A stretch of DNA of 64,000 nucleotides from Heliocybe sulcata (GCA_004369045.1 ML213537.1:27036-91035); one strand, 5' to 3'; positions 1 to 11,640 are shown, numbered from the stretch's first letter. Notes: generated from the letters alone by a model not told the origin. Program-made: numbers and translations.

Positions 1-849
1 TCACGTCACGGTGGCTGAAAGCGAAGGTGGCTGAAGGGGAGCCCTTACAGGCCAGAGCATGGTAGGTCACACAGGGTCACGCACTTATTGTGTAACGAGC
101 TTGCTACTGAGATGCTGTGTCGTCAGTGAAACGTCACGCGAGAAATCTACCCTGAGATTACTGCCTACGGCAGACTGATTTCTCGCGTGCTCGGTCAGTA
201 GACAGAAAACAAGAAATTGGTCAGTGGAAGATATTCACTGCTGGCTCCGATTTCTCGTGGGGTGGGGGGGGAGCTTCGGTCCTGCAAGACCCAGCGGGTC
301 ACGTGACAGGTTTAGGGCAGGCCTGGTCGCACTCAAGAGCCACAACGGCGAGTCCGAGCGAAAGTGTGGCGCGACCAGACAGCAGGACCGAAGACCGAGT
401 GCTGGGATAGTTCCGCCTGATGCCGCAGTCTCGAAAACTAAACCTCCAGCACTGCCAAGACAAAGGGACGTGGTGGGTGGGCAAAGAAAATCATAGGCCG
501 ACGAGGACGACGAGAAGGCTATGCGTAAACCGGGACGCGACGCATCCTACCCAGAAAATCATCACTGACTAAGCATCATGCGTGGCAAGCACTCCCACGC
601 CTCATTGTTCACAAGCTCACTTGTGAGGCGTGTACAAACACACGAGCGTTTTCTCCTCCTGCCACCTGAGCTCAGTCTGAGCCTGTCTTTCCTCCGGCTC
701 TGTGGACCCAAGGAACCGCCAACAATCTGGCTTGTAGCTAGAGGCCCGGTTATCTTTATCTTGAGGTTATACTCCTATTTCCGACAGCTTTGGCAATAGC
801 TATATATACGCTGTTCTGGTCAGAACTACTTCGGCGCAGAGCTGCATAA
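1..849. other. gene-poor left edge
   Basis: No convincing gene was found. The open frames are short, overlap each other on both strands and match no family I know. The stretch carries a nested hairpin (listed separately) and a CACGTG core near 300. A gene lying mainly outside the left edge could end here, but nothing in the sequence shows one. Confidence 0.5.
135..189. repeat. nested perfect hairpin
   Basis: The 13-mer CACGCGAGAAATC at 135-147 is repeated exactly in inverted form as GATTTCTCGCGTG at 177-189. A second inverted repeat lies inside the loop (CTGCC, TAC, GGCAG at 161-173). A diverged third copy of the arm (GATTTCTCGTG) lies just downstream near 248. It could be the end of a small foldback or MITE element, or a structured part of an untranslated region. 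No target-site duplication was established. Confidence 0.55.
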
Positions 850-2075
850 AGATGGGCCTCGGCTGCTATATCTCTGCGCTGAAGCCTTCGGTATTATTGG
901 ATCTTGGCAGATTGATGGATAGGACGTGACTCCGGCAACCAATATCGTATGACATGGGATGCCTTGAGGTTCTTCAGTGATTCAGTGGATGCAACCCATG
1001 CCGAGACTGGACTTGTGGAAGTGGGCCACTGCTGTGCATGGCATGATACGAGTCCTGAGTTTGAAATTTTCTGAAGTAAATTTGGCACATGTCACTCAAA
1101 TATGAGTAGGAAAAAATATTTAATTGCATATCTCGCATGCAGTTACTACAATATCTACATATAGTGACAAGGATGCTATCTACAAGAAGAACCAAAGTAC
1201 AACAACCCATACCTAGATACTAAGGGAAAGAGATAAGTTAATAAGCAAGGACAGACACATGTGGGTGTACAGGCCTGTTTATGCAAGCTTAACAACCAGA
1301 TCCAAAATAAAAATTGCTATTCCACATATTCCACCACATATTATCTAGATGATCTTCAAGGATACACTGTCCCCAGTTTGTGCACAGTTATTTCTGCTTT
1401 TGTACTAAACCTACATGTGAAGTGGAACTCACCAAAGTATATTGTTGCTCCTTCTATATCAGGGCTATGAGATGGTGCCAGCCACAATGAGCAGCAATAC
1501 TCACTTTAAAGGTTCACTACTTTATTTGTAGTGATATATGTTCTTATCTAAGCAGCAATACCTGCTTACCTGAGTGTTCCTGGCTATCCCGAATTTTTGT
1601 GCATTTTTAATCAATTGTTTCAGTTTATTTATTCTGGAAGGGAGTATCCCACATAGTTCATGTTCTTATGTAGGCAGAGACCTAAATACAGGTGAGTACT
1701 CTTGAATCTTCTGATTTTTGGGCCATTTCCCACTCAATTGAGACTGCTAGAAGACATGCAGCACAACTTCCATGCTTACATAAGCATGATTCTCAGGTGG
1801 CTGAGTATTGGCTGATTATCATGATTTTTTGTTGAATCGGAAGTTAAGGCTATAGCTAGAACACGGGAGGCTACTCTACTAGTCAGGTAATGTACAATTC
1901 ACCGAGCATATCAAAGCTTACCTCAGTCGAGCATCTGCATAACAACTGAGGAAAAGAAGAGAAGTGGGGAAATGTACATGTATGTCTACAACGCGTTGTC
2001 ACGTGCGTGAATGTAAGTTCATCACATTATTATTCCTCAACATTTTTCCGTGTATTTTAGTTATTTATTGAGTGG

Positions 2076-2480
2076 AGTTCAACAACCCAGAGCTCTTATA
2101 CAGGGCTCCATGCATTTCCAGGTGCTAATAACAGCTGATATAGTACTGCCCCTGTCTCCGGGAATATTTTTTGATTTATTATGATTTACCCCATCCTTTT
2201 GGGCAATTGTTGGGGCATTTTGTTACTCAAGTGATTTTGCTGGATGCCATACAGGGCTGCTTCTATGCACACATAAGCATGAATCCCAGGATATTGAGTA
2301 CTGGCTGCTTATTCTGATTTTTTTGGTGTATTTTTAGGTATTTAAACTCAGTTCAACAACAAAGAGGCCTTATACAGGATGCCATACATTCCCAAGTGCT
2401 AATAATAGATCATATAGCACTGCCTCTGTTGCCAGGAATATTTGCTGATTTATTGTGATTTTCCCCATATTTTATCGCTG
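2076..2480. repeat. degenerate tandem repeat, period about 274 bp
   Basis: A block starting AGTTCAACAAC at 2076 recurs at 2350. The blocks share, in the same order, CTTATACAGG, CCAGGTGCTAATAA or CCAAGTGCTAATAA, ATATAGCACTGCC or ATATAGTACTGCC, GGAATATTT and TGATTTATT. Spacing is preserved, so the two copies look like a diverged direct duplication. A partial relative of the adjacent part lies near 1763-1850. No coding capacity was seen. Confidence 0.6.
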
Positions 2481-2606
2481 TCTTTGAAGGTAGCATAAGC
2501 TTACATTATGTAGATTATGTTAGAGCAGGGCTATGACACACTTGCATGTTCGATAGTTGAGCTGCATGTGCGTCATAGTTGCCTTAATCAGAATCTCTTA
2601 TAGCCT

Positions 2607-2985
2607 GACTACAACTTTTTGTAGTCAACAGTAAGTAGCGCTCCTTTAGCAAGCCGGCAGCCAATCAGAAGCCAGGAATCCCAACCGGCGCGGAAACCTC
2701 GTAGTTGAAGCTCCGACAGTATTCTCTCACGGTAAGAAATGAGTAAGTAAATGATTTGTAGTCCCTCTGCCAATAACATGCACACAGCACACTCGGAATT
2801 GACTCATAAATCAGGCAAATATTTGGGAAGGTGTAATATATGAACCAGGTAATATATTTGGAATTTCAGCCTCTGCCAAGGACAGGAGCAGGAGCACTGT
2901 GCAGATTACTGAAATGTGGCACTACAAATCAAAAACTGTAGTCTCGACTACAACCGGAGTTTCAATAAAGTGTTATCGAGACTAC
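2607..2985. repeat. possible foldback/MITE-like element
   Basis: Both ends carry hairpins built on the word GTAGTC/GACTAC. On the left GACTACAA is followed after a short T tract by TTGTAGTC (2607-2626). On the right GTAGTCTCGA (2938-2947) is matched exactly in inverted form by TCGAGACTAC (2976-2985). The block between is non-coding. I could not define a target-site duplication, so a mobile origin is inference. Confidence 0.35.
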
Positions 2986-3473
2986 ACTTTTAATTCCCAC
3001 AGTTTCTCGGCATTATCGTGGGAGGATCTGCATTGTTCGGCATCGACCCGGTAAAGACTCTTCCTTCGTAAACTCAGGACTCGTAACTTGCGGACAAAGT
3101 GCGCAGGACGTGGGTGGCTCAGTGCATCCTCCAGGATGGACGCGTAGCGTTGGGCGAATACTGATCTTCTCCTCTACGGCGACTTTCATGGTACCTACGA
3201 GCGTTGCGACACAGACTCGAATATTCTTCCTCAGGTCGATCCGTCAACTAGCTTGATGCCGTCTATCACTTCCGTGTTTGGCATCTCCGCGTCTCTCCCG
3301 GATGGCTATGTTCAACTGAGCATCATCAGAGCCTATGCATCCTTTCTAGTGCCGACCTGGCATCACTGGTAGCTCTCCAAATCCCCTCTACGGCGAGGCT
3401 AGCTTGAACACCGCCCACCCGATTTCTTTGTGAACCACAAGAGGGCTGTCCGCGGCTCTGGAAGACATCTGTG

Positions 3474-5398
3474 ATGGCACTAAACCCCTTCGTGTTCCTT
3501 ACTTTCCTGAATGTCGTGACCTGCGCTTCGGCATCGCACATGCCGCAACGCTTGACTCTACAGTTACTGAGACAGCCGCGGTCCCAGGAATGGGACTCAC
3601 GGTCCCTTCGGAGCGTAGAGCACCTGAAACTGAAGTATGGTGGAAGTCGAGATATCAAAGGACGAGCCAGCGGGATCAACCTGTTTGTATTCTATCTTTT
3701 CTTGTCCGACCTCGTTCACCGACGTCGCGTGCGCAGGCTGGGTAACTCCCAGTTAGATTCAGAGTGCGTACTCATTCTTGCACCGTATGATCATACCTGA
3801 CGGTACTACCATTCTTTAGCTACTATGGGTCTATTGCCGTGGGGACTCCTCCTGTTTCCTATAATGTCATTTTAGACACTGGCTCGTCGGATCTGTGGCT
3901 GCTCTCGTCCTCTTGTACTCAAGGTTGCGCGGACTCTAATGGAAATCTACTTCCCTCCCTCGACACCTCGTCCTCGGCATCCTTCAAGAACATCAGCTCA
4001 GCATTTCAAGTTCCGTACGGAACAGGCATGGCCTACGGTAGCCTAGGCCAAGATACCGTCCAGATGGCTGGATTCCAAGTTGCTGAGCAGAACTTCGGTA
4101 TGTTATCTCTCGTATGCTGCTCATGTCTTGCCAAATTGATCCCCTCTATTCCTCGACGGTCAGGCGTCGTCACTTCACAGGAAGGCGTCCTGCCTTCCTC
4201 GCTCTCCGGTCTGATGGGTCTGGCATGGGAGGGCTTGTCCACCTCTCAAAGCACGCCGTTGTGGCAGAATTTGGCGTCGAGTAGAGCATGGACAGACCCA
4301 GTTATGACGTTTCAACTGACTCGGTAACCGACCATTCGGTATGACCTCGGTAGTGACTGACTTCGTTCCCGGTTCAGCTTCGGAAACGCCACAGGTAATG
4401 TGAAGCCGCTCGAGCCTGGTGGTCAATTCACCATGGGTAGGCTCCTGAAATTCATTTAGTAAAGCCAGACTTACATTCGCGACCTCAGGATTCATAAACA
4501 AGTCTATGTACACGGGACAAATAGACCACCAGAATATGCAGACAAGCCCAGCCCCTCTATACTGGACTTTATCTGTTACTAGTACGTCATGCCTCCTTTG
4601 CCAGCTTCTGATGCTCATCGCATCGCATTGGCTAGATCTGACCGTGCAAGGAGAATCGATTAGTTTAGCTACTACCGAACAGACTGCAGCCATCGATACT
4701 GGCACAACGCTCGTCGCCGGACCTGCTGATGCTGTGTCGCAGATATACGCTAATATCCCTGGCTCCCAGCCTTGCACCTATAGTCAATGCACTCAGGGCC
4801 AGTATACCTACCGTACGCGCGCCTTCATTATTCTGCTTATTGAGGACCTTTACATGACTCAGTGATACAGCATGCTCGACAGCGGTGCAGGTTACCATTT
4901 CCTTCGGTGGCCCGGCCTGGGCGATTTCACCTGCCGATTTCCTGTTCGAGCCCATCCAGGATACTAGTGGCCAGTGTATAGCCAACATAGGCGCTATCAT
5001 TGTGTCTCCATTGAGCCTGGGCTCGAACCCGCCAGCATGGATTATTGGTGATACATTCCTAGTAGGCTATTTGTGTTTAGATTTCTCCGGAATAATCGCA
5101 CTGACTTCCATCCCATTGGACGTAGAAAAACGTCTACTCAGTATTTCGGTACGATCCACCATCCGTGGGCTTTGCAGCACTGTCCACGGCCGCTCTGGCC
5201 ATGAACGGTATTGATGCATCACCACCCAGTGCGACGATGGGTATACCACTGGCTATCGTGACCGCTACTAGTAGCTCCTCGGATATGTCCCAGAGAAATG
5301 GATCTTCCAATGATAATCTGCGGCACAAGAAATCGCTACTCGTGCTCTTGCTCTCGGCTTTTCTGAGTTGGTTCGTACTTTTTGAATACAGACCCTAG
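3474..5398 (+). CDS. pepsin-like aspartic protease AP1 (family A1)
   Basis: Predicted secreted or cell-surface aspartic endopeptidase of about 479 residues. Eight exons: 3474-3682, 3820-4097, 4164-4323, 4378-4436, 4489-4581, 4636-4812, 4871-5061, 5126-5398 (1440 nt, in frame). The first exon encodes a hydrophobic signal peptide and a propeptide ending GRASGINL. Exon 2 has the first catalytic motif (ILDTGSSDLW) and exon 6 the second (AAIDTGTT). The flap region has a tyrosine in VPYGTGMAYG. The end is Ser-rich followed by a hydrophobic stretch (LLVLLLSAFLSWFVLF), as in GPI-anchored or yapsin-like fungal enzymes. A preceding GTG is not the start; ATG at 3474 opens the signal peptide. Intron positions match AP2 at 33.1 kb, so the two are duplicates. 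Both catalytic aspartates are present and no break was seen. Substrate is unknown. Confidence 0.85.
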
Positions 5399-6212
5399 GA
5401 CTTCCCCTTTGCTCCTCTCGCACTTAGGATACAATAGGCTTTTATGCCCCATCAACGTTCGGACACGTGTACAGCTCCTCGGACATATAGGAATTTGTCT
5501 CGCTACTGTATACATACGTCTCATCCGTTATCTCATCCTTTATGTTCCTAATGACTTCTCCTTGCGACTGAGCCGCAGAAACAGATAGAAGTCTACCTAT
5601 TGCGCGGTCTACCAGTAGCCTCGTATCGAGTATCCCTGAAGCAACCGAGTCGAAGGCAAAACGATTTGCTCTCTTTCACCCTTAGTTGATGAATAACTTC
5701 TCCATGCGCGGCACGTATGCTGTGAGTTTGCCATTATTCGATAAAACCCACCTTCGGGTAACCTCATCCAGTGCGATTGCAGGCTCAAGCATATCCCCAG
5801 ACGTAGATACTTCGGACACCTATGGGATAGCTTTGAGAAATTAATCGTAGAATTGGCGCTCGTTATTCATCAGGTACATACTCTCCGAAATATTCCAGTC
5901 TTCCCACCGGCATTCCAAGCGTACAAGAAAGGGCTTCACCGGTCGGAGCAAGAGAATCTCGGATGAATAAGTCCCGACGCGCAAATTGCGCAGGGGCGGA
6001 TACCCTGGCATAGTCGTCGACTCCTGGGCGGGGACAGGTAATCCTGGGCGCGGGTGGTTCATCTCTCGACCGGGAGGCCCAACGGGACGGACCGCAGGGC
6101 CAGGCAATGATGCGGAACCACTTGGCTGCGATATCCGGAAGAGACATACCCACATCCATAACCGCCATTCTATCCCAGAATGACAATCTATACTGCACCA
6201 TCCGGCTGAGCG
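5399..6212. other. AP1 / F-box intergenic stretch
   Basis: No recognised gene. On the minus strand several overlapping frames stay open (about 5841-6294), but they share no family with anything I know and overlap the end of the next F-box gene in another frame, so I do not call a gene. The left boundary of the palindromic amplification should lie in or near this stretch. Confidence 0.4.
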
Positions 6213-7550
6213 TCAGATTCGGTATGGATGGCGCCGGAGGTTCCAGCGCTGTTTGACAATCTCTCCCCCATCTGCAATTCTCCATTCTGCCCATTTTCCT
6301 CGTACATCCAATACATTGACTGACGCTTTTTCGAGCTCTCCTCGCCTCGAATTAAAAATATCCGTCACGGTATACTCAAAGGTATCGTCGGGCATCTCAG
6401 GAACGACGACCATGAGAGAAAGCTCCTTCATAGCTGGGACAAGTGGCATGGCTCCTGATAGGATAAGGTGGCTCAGGACGTCCTGGATGCCGCCTCCGGA
6501 GCTGTGCATAGCCTCGCAAGAGATGGCGAGGTGCATGACGGCGGGCAAAGCCGCAAGCAGTGTTCTAAACTCCGAGGGGTCATTCAAAATACCGTATTCC
6601 CTGAGATGTAACCGTTCCAGCTGGCATCCGGAGCGATCCAGCATCGTAAGTAAGCAGCGGATGAGAGACGCTGAGCGATAACTGGCTAAAAGGTCCAATG
6701 AGCGCAAACGGGGGGCATGAATGCAAGATAGGAAAGCGTCATGTGCCCCACGATAAAGGACTACGGTCAGCTCCTCCAGGTGCGGGAGCGATATGGCACA
6801 TCTTCCGGCGTGGAACCGAGACTCCGCGGCATCTAAATCTTGCATTGTGAACTTCAGCGATGCCAGAGATTGGCATCGCTGCAGGATTGTGGCGCAGACA
6901 AAGTCAAAGAACATGTGGTCTAAGGTGAGGTGAGTGACCTTTTCCCATTCGACTGACATGCTGTCTGAGACGTCAGGGACTCGCAAGGAGATGGAATGTA
7001 GTTGCGGAGCCAAAACGTGCTTGAATGAGATGTTTCCGGGGCCCGAGAGGGCGGTTCCCTCAAAAGAGAGCCGTCGGAGGAGAGGTAGCTCGACGGGCAC
7101 TCTGAAGATCTCCTGCCACGGCCCTTCGCATATCGTGAGCGAAAGCGCCTCGCAGCGGGACATGCAGACCCTCCACGTCTCAAAGCACTCTGCGGGAATA
7201 GACTTGCAGCGGTAGTCGGTTTTGATAGTGACAGAAATAGGGCACTCCTGAGCGCGAGTTATGCACAGGCGTAGGTGTTCCGTCAGGACAGGTATCTGCC
7301 GGGACAAGTAGGGCTTATGAAATTGGACTGCACTTCTGTCACAGACGAGCGCAACTGTGGACCATAGGATTGGAGAAGCTAGGGCGCAGTGCCTCCATCG
7401 AGAGCAAACTTGGACGAGAACGAATGGTAAGAAGCTGGGCTTCAGCTGGTAGATGCCGATATCACGCAGACAGATGAGGAAGATGTCGGATAGCAGCTCG
7501 GTCGGTAATTGATGAATGGGAGGAAAAGCGTCTCCTGGCATGATGCTCAT
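6213..7550 (-). CDS. F-box protein F1-1
   Basis: Single-exon F-box protein of about 445 residues if translation starts at the ATG at 7550 (MSIMPGDAF). The frame is open further upstream to an ATG at 7694, so the start is uncertain. The F-box is at the N-terminus: IHQLPTELLSDIFLICL, then VLVQVCSRWRHCA and LWSTV. The rest has regularly spaced Leu-rich segments (LRRLSFEG, LHSISLRVPD, LRSLDLLA, LERLHLREYG) like the leucine-rich substrate-binding half of agaricomycete F-box proteins. By family, it should bind Skp1 in an SCF ubiquitin ligase; the target is unknown. It shares a divergent promoter with F2-1. It is clearly more diverged from F1-2, F1-3 and F1-4 than those are from each other, and its C-terminus (RHPYRI) differs from their RLRLED-type end. 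Confidence 0.8.
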   Translation of the reverse strand: MSIMPGDAFPPIHQLPTELLSDIFLICLRDIGIYQLKPSFLPFVLVQVCSRWRHCALASPILWSTVALVCDRSAVQFHKPYLSRQIPVLTEHLRLCITRAQECPISVTIKTDYRCKSIPAECFETWRVCMSRCEALSLTICEGPWQEIFRVPVELPLLRRLSFEGTALSGPGNISFKHVLAPQLHSISLRVPDVSDSMSVEWEKVTHLTLDHMFFDFVCATILQRCQSLASLKFTMQDLDAAESRFHAGRCAISLPHLEELTVVLYRGAHDAFLSCIHAPRLRSLDLLASYRSASLIRCLLTMLDRSGCQLERLHLREYGILNDPSEFRTLLAALPAVMHLAISCEAMHSSGGGIQDVLSHLILSGAMPLVPAMKELSLMVVVPEMPDDTFEYTVTDIFNSRRGELEKASVNVLDVRGKWAEWRIADGGEIVKQRWNLRRHPYRI

Positions 7551-8080
7551 ATATTTTGGCGGTGGTCGTACGCTGTCGAGATTGATACTCTGGACCATGA
7601 GTATGCATGAGCCTATCGTGGAGGATGGTCCGACGACAAGGTAAGTAAGTGAGCCGTAGAATACATCGTGTACGCACGTACAAGTATCGATCAAACCCTG
7701 CGGACTACGAAAGATGCTACAGGTGTTGCTATTTCCGCAGCAGCTTTATGAAGCCGCAGCTGATTTGAGCTGGTCGAGTGAGCCCAGTGAGGCAGCGACT
7801 GCTTTCCCCAGATTTTGTCAAGGTCGGGGAACGCTGTACGCCATGTAGCTTTCGCAATACGAGAACGCGCAAGACGCAGGACTGTTCAAGGACTGTTACT
7901 TACTCCGAAGTGTTATCGATGTCGTCTGAATCTACCTCGGGTTCGCCCGAGAGCCTCTCCGTCCGAGCTTTCCTCGTCTCTGTATTGCGCTCGAGTTTGC
8001 TACGCAGAGCGTAGTCTGCGACAACTATTGCAAGGACCTTGTTTACTGCCAGAAGGACGCGGTGGCAGAAGTAGCCAGGA
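7551..8080. promoter_or_regulatory. divergent F1/F2 promoter, unit U1
   Basis: The region between the divergent starts of F1-1 and F2-1 should drive both genes. It contains the word TACGCACGTACAAGTAT (7671-7687), which recurs at corresponding positions in the other three units. A conserved tract including TGTATTGCGCTCGAGTTTGC near 7980 also recurs in U2. Its preservation while coding copies decay suggests a regulatory site, but it may only reflect recent duplication. Confidence 0.4.
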
Positions 8081-9718
8081 ATGTCCGACTTGTTGGCGGA
8101 GGGCGCGTTGCATCAGGATGACCATGGCCATAAACGTTCGTACCTTCACGCTGTGGATTCTGATCAACGGCCTTATACGAGGATTCGCATTGCATATGTA
8201 GACCAGATGAACTCAGAGTTTGACATGGACTCGGAGAGGGAGGAAGCAAATACAAGAAGTCCGATGGAGGTGACTCGCCACCCCGTCCTACATCAGAGTG
8301 AACTATCTGATCGAGCGTGAGCCTAGGAATATCGAGTGGCATACCCTGTGGCAGCGATCAACCAACTTCCGGTAGAGATCCTCTCAGCGATTATGGTTAT
8401 AGTCGTCGATGAATCCTTCGGTGCATACCACGGCCCCATGATTATTCCCGTACGCGTGTTTACCCCCTTGGTTCTGTCGCAAGTTTGTCGTCTTTGGCGT
8501 CAGTGTGCCCATGCAACACCACAACTGTGGTGCTCTGTGCTCATCCACGATCTGCCAGACCTCCGCAAGAAAGGTGAACTAGTCTGTCCGAACCTGCGGG
8601 TACAGACTGCGTTTCTAGAGACATGTGTCGCCCGTGCCCGGGCTTTGCCCTTGGAACTCATCTTGGGCATCCACAAGTTCTCGGACGACGTCGATGCATC
8701 TCTGGATGTATGGCGCTCCTCTATGGGTCGCTGCCGATCATTAGATATCACTTGCCCAGAGACCATCTGGGATGAGCTCTTCTCCTCGCCCATTGAGCTC
8801 CCGTTGCTCGAAAAGCTCGAATTGTCCATATTTCAAGACATAACCCAGACCCCACTCTCGCTGAATAGTTTGGCGATGCCGAAGCTCAAGCATCTGGAAA
8901 TCGCTCTTGAGGGAATCAGTGACACCCCTGATGGAATCGACTGGTCCCGGCTCTCCACGCTATCCATACACTCTGCCACATTTAATCGCCGCCTCGGCTC
9001 TGTCCTGGATCAATGTCCTGCGTTACGCCAGCTGGAGCTTGAGCTGGAAGTCATTGACATCGATCAGATGTGCAACATAACACTGCCATTTCTGGAGGAC
9101 TTCTATTGTTACATCCACGATTACGACAGGAACGGCGTTGCTAAACTCGTCTTTCCAAGCTTTGTGCTCCCTCGACTTCAGAAATTAACTGTCTATGCAC
9201 CGGACACGTACCCGCTTACTAAATCCTTGGCGCTCATGCTCCGCAGATCGGATTGCATGCTGGAGACGCTCGATATACACAATCGGTGCGCCATAGACAA
9301 TGGAGACCATTTCTACGAGTTGCTCATGAGCTGTCCCGCTCTGTCCTCGCTCACGGTCACGAGTGCGTATGGCACCGACGACACGTTCGCATCCATCGAC
9401 GAGTCCCTCTTCTGCCTCATCCGATCGGTCGACGGCTATCCTGCACCGAAACTCGATTGTCTGCTGCTCGGCCTTGAGGTTGATGAGACATACGTATGCT
9501 TCCCTTCCGACAGCGCGGTATCCGAGATTCTGAATGCCCGGCGGCTTCATGACCTCACCACGCCGCTCCGCGACGCGGACGTTGTTATCCACGGCGTCGA
9601 CGGTGTCAGTCGGATGGGATGGTTTGTCCGAGACGGAGGGGAGATACTTCGGAAAGGCGCAGATGATGACACACTGCAGGAAGACATCGACCGGGTTTGG
9701 CGGGGTCTGGCGCCGTAA
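8081..9718 (+). CDS. F-box protein F2-1
   Basis: Three exons: 8081-8135, 8202-8269, 8327-9718 (504 residues). The long last exon opens with no ATG: its first possible in-frame start is GTG, in all four copies. Two short upstream exons supply the start (MSDLLAEG) and join in phase, giving an acidic N-terminal tail before the F-box. The F-box is INQLPVEILSAIM, then LVLSQVCRLWRQCAHATPQL. Leu-rich repeats follow (LEKLELSI, LKHLEIAL, LRQLELELEV, LQKLTVYAP, LDCLLLGLEV). The C-terminus ends in a conserved module, MGWFVRDGGEILRKGA. Probable SCF substrate receptor, target unknown. The downstream HOP2 copy starts only 173 bp after its stop on the same strand. No break was seen. Confidence 0.85.
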
Positions 9719-9891
9719 TGAGTTCTGACGATAACCTGAGCTGTACTTCTGGAAGTGTAATTTTGCGATGCATAAGATAAATACACTTTCATGCGTTCAG
9801 ATTCGAAGTTCACACGCCGGTACACCATCGACAACTACCTCGAACGCGCTTTGAGCTTTACCATTAATCGCAATAGCACCAGTTCACATTA

Positions 9892-10951
9892 ATGTCTTCC
9901 AAAGCCAAGAGCGATGTAAAGGTACTTAAAGGGCAAGAAGGTGACCCTCTGGACAGCTAAACTAGCTATTACAACTCACCAAATCTGACGCAAACTGCAG
10001 CGGAGGATCGAGTGCTCGCATACATCAAGAAAGTAAGTATCCTACCTGAGATATATCTACGTCAGGACCTCACCACACCAGATGAACCGTCCTTTTGGAG
10101 CAGTAGACGTCGCCGCCAATCTGAAAGGCGCCGTGCCAAAGACCGCGACTCAGAAGATCCTTCTCGCGCTCGCGGAGAAGAAAGAGGTGGTTCAGAAAGC
10201 ATACGGTTGAGTCGCGCATCATCACTCCACCTTCCTGATGGTCATGAACGTAGTCGTTCTGTAGGAAAGACGACGTTCTTTGTAGCGAACCAGGCGAATT
10301 TGGACGAGCTGCCGGCGGAGAGGCTCGCTGCTTTGGAGGTGGAGATCAAGGCTATGGACGAGGAGAACGCTGTCTTGGCAGCAGAAGTGAAAGCTGCTTC
10401 GTCTGGTCAGTTCTGCGTCCATCTCCTAGACGTCTCCCACCCATGAGCGCATCGATATAGAGCTCGCCAAGCTGAAGAGCACCCCGACGAACGACGAGCT
10501 CGCCACTCAGATCCAAGACGTCGCGCAAGCGGTACGTCCATCCCCATCTATCTCTCCTCTCCTCATCCTATCACGTACGACTCCGATTCCGCGACTGTAT
10601 GCGTACAGGTCGACAAAACACACAACCACCTCGCTCCTCTCCGCTCCGGCGCCCCGCTCATCTCTGCCGCCGAGACCGCGCAGCTCGACGCCGACTGGGA
10701 AAACTGGCGCGGCGAGTGGCTGCGCCGCAGAAACGTTTTCAAAACGTAGGCGGCAGCCCTGCCATTGGTATCGCCAGGATACTGATGGTGCTTATAGCTT
10801 CTGGGACATGGCCACAGACGCGCTGCCTCGCCAAGACGCGAATTCTCTCGCCGAAGACCTCGGTATCGAGTACGACACTGCCGAGCATGCTCTGCTGGAA
10901 CGCAACGCTCTGTGCACATCCCTGGGTGCTAAAGGCAAGCCCAAGAAGTAA
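9892..10951 (+). CDS. HOP2: HOP2/PSMC3IP-like meiotic recombination protein, copy 1
   Basis: Homologue of Hop2 (TBPIP), which with Mnd1 helps Dmc1/Rad51 strand invasion in meiosis; nuclear. Seven exons: 9892-9940, 10001-10032, 10082-10205, 10265-10405, 10461-10531, 10609-10745, 10798-10951; 235 residues, close to the human protein (217). The N-terminal winged helix contains EDRVLAYIKK, NRPFGAVDVAANLKG and ILLALAEKKEVVQKAYGK, then TTFFVANQANLDELPAE as in human YFADQDQF. Next come a coiled coil (ERLAALEVEIKAMDEENAVL) and the segment ELAKLKSTPTNDEL. The end, WENWRGEWLRRRNVFKTFWD with LGIEYDTAEH, corresponds to human KYCKEWRKRKRM and VGIETDED. All splice sites look usable. It is one of two intact-looking copies; the other is at 27.5-28.6 kb with identical exon lengths. 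Confidence 0.85.
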
Positions 10952-11349
10952 TCGATGCCCACTAACCCGTATCTCTTCTGTGCTGTACTCGACCTGCTCT
11001 ATGTAGTATTGACGTTCGGCCCGCCTCCTGTATCTCTCCACCATGTCATTCGGCGGGCCTGACGTGTGTAATCTTCACTGTGCTCTCATAATATACGCAT
11101 CATGGCGCCATTCAGCTATCATTGTCATGGGCGCGGAGAGCAACGCATGAAAACCAACATGGACTGCACGGGAGTCATGAGTGCGGTTCGACGTTCAAGC
11201 TGTACGTTTTGAGGGTATCGAGAGGCTTAGGATAGCATTACTCAACGCTCCTGTCTCTCCCGCCATCTAAGATTCATATTCTGCTATGCAAGAGTACTAG
11301 TCCCGTATGCCATAGTCCATGTAGGCTCCTACGAACCGTTGTAGCACCA
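10952..11349. other. HOP2-1 3' flank
   Basis: No gene. The block contains the word CATGTCATTCGGCGGGCCT (11043-11061), which recurs inverted downstream of HOP2-4 (about 27400) and of the truncated HOP2-3 (about 22395). It therefore marks the conserved 3' flank of the HOP2 unit. Confidence 0.6.
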
Positions 11350-11640
11350 TCCCAATGTCTCCATCAAGAAAGTAAATATCTGAGTCACGGCATTCACGGC
11401 AGCAGGCCGACCAGTACGTGGCCGCAATTCCGACAGGAGCCGTACCAAAGACCGTGACTCCTTGCACTCGCGGAGGAGGTGGTTTAAAAGCATACAGTAG
11501 AGCCACGAGCCACAAACTTATCTTCTTGATCGTCGCCCTGCTGCAGAAAGACCACGTTCTTCACAGCCCGGACCTGCTCGCTGCCGAATGAAGGCTCTCG
11601 ATGAAGAAAACGCGGTAGAACGGAGGCCTGACTCACGCTC
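11350..11640 (+). pseudogene. old HOP2 fragment A
   Basis: Diverged remnant of a second HOP2 copy in the U1 linker. Recognisable pieces in order: the exon 2 end ATCAAGAAAGTAA (11365); the winged-helix exon, with GGAGCCGTACCAAAGACCGT near 11438 matching GGCGCCGTGCCAAAGACCGC; the AAAGCATAC exon end; the intron plus GAAAGACCACGTTCTT matching the GKTTFF exon start; and an AAGGCTCTCGATGAAGAAAACGC block matching the coiled coil. It is too damaged to code. Inverted relatives lie at about 27.0 and 22.1 kb, so this fossil was part of the unit before the palindrome formed. Confidence 0.65.

Larger units (their letters stand above)
850..3473. other. AT-rich non-coding stretch
   Basis: No gene is visible. 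From about 1080 to 2600 the sequence is clearly richer in A and T than the rest of the window and is full of stops in all frames. It contains repeated word blocks such as CATAAGCATGA near 1780 and 2265. The region looks like decayed repeat sequence. From 3000 on, composition returns to that of the gene space and forms the upstream region of AP1. Confidence 0.5.

Noticed and set aside
224-496. open frame of 90 codons at the left edge
   Set aside because: Antisense frames are also open, no motif and no intron context; chance frame in GC-rich DNA.
5841-6294. overlapping minus-strand frames of 104 and 143 codons beyond the end of F1-1
   Set aside because: They overlap each other and F1-1 in different frames and match no family; no counterpart at the right end of the palindrome.
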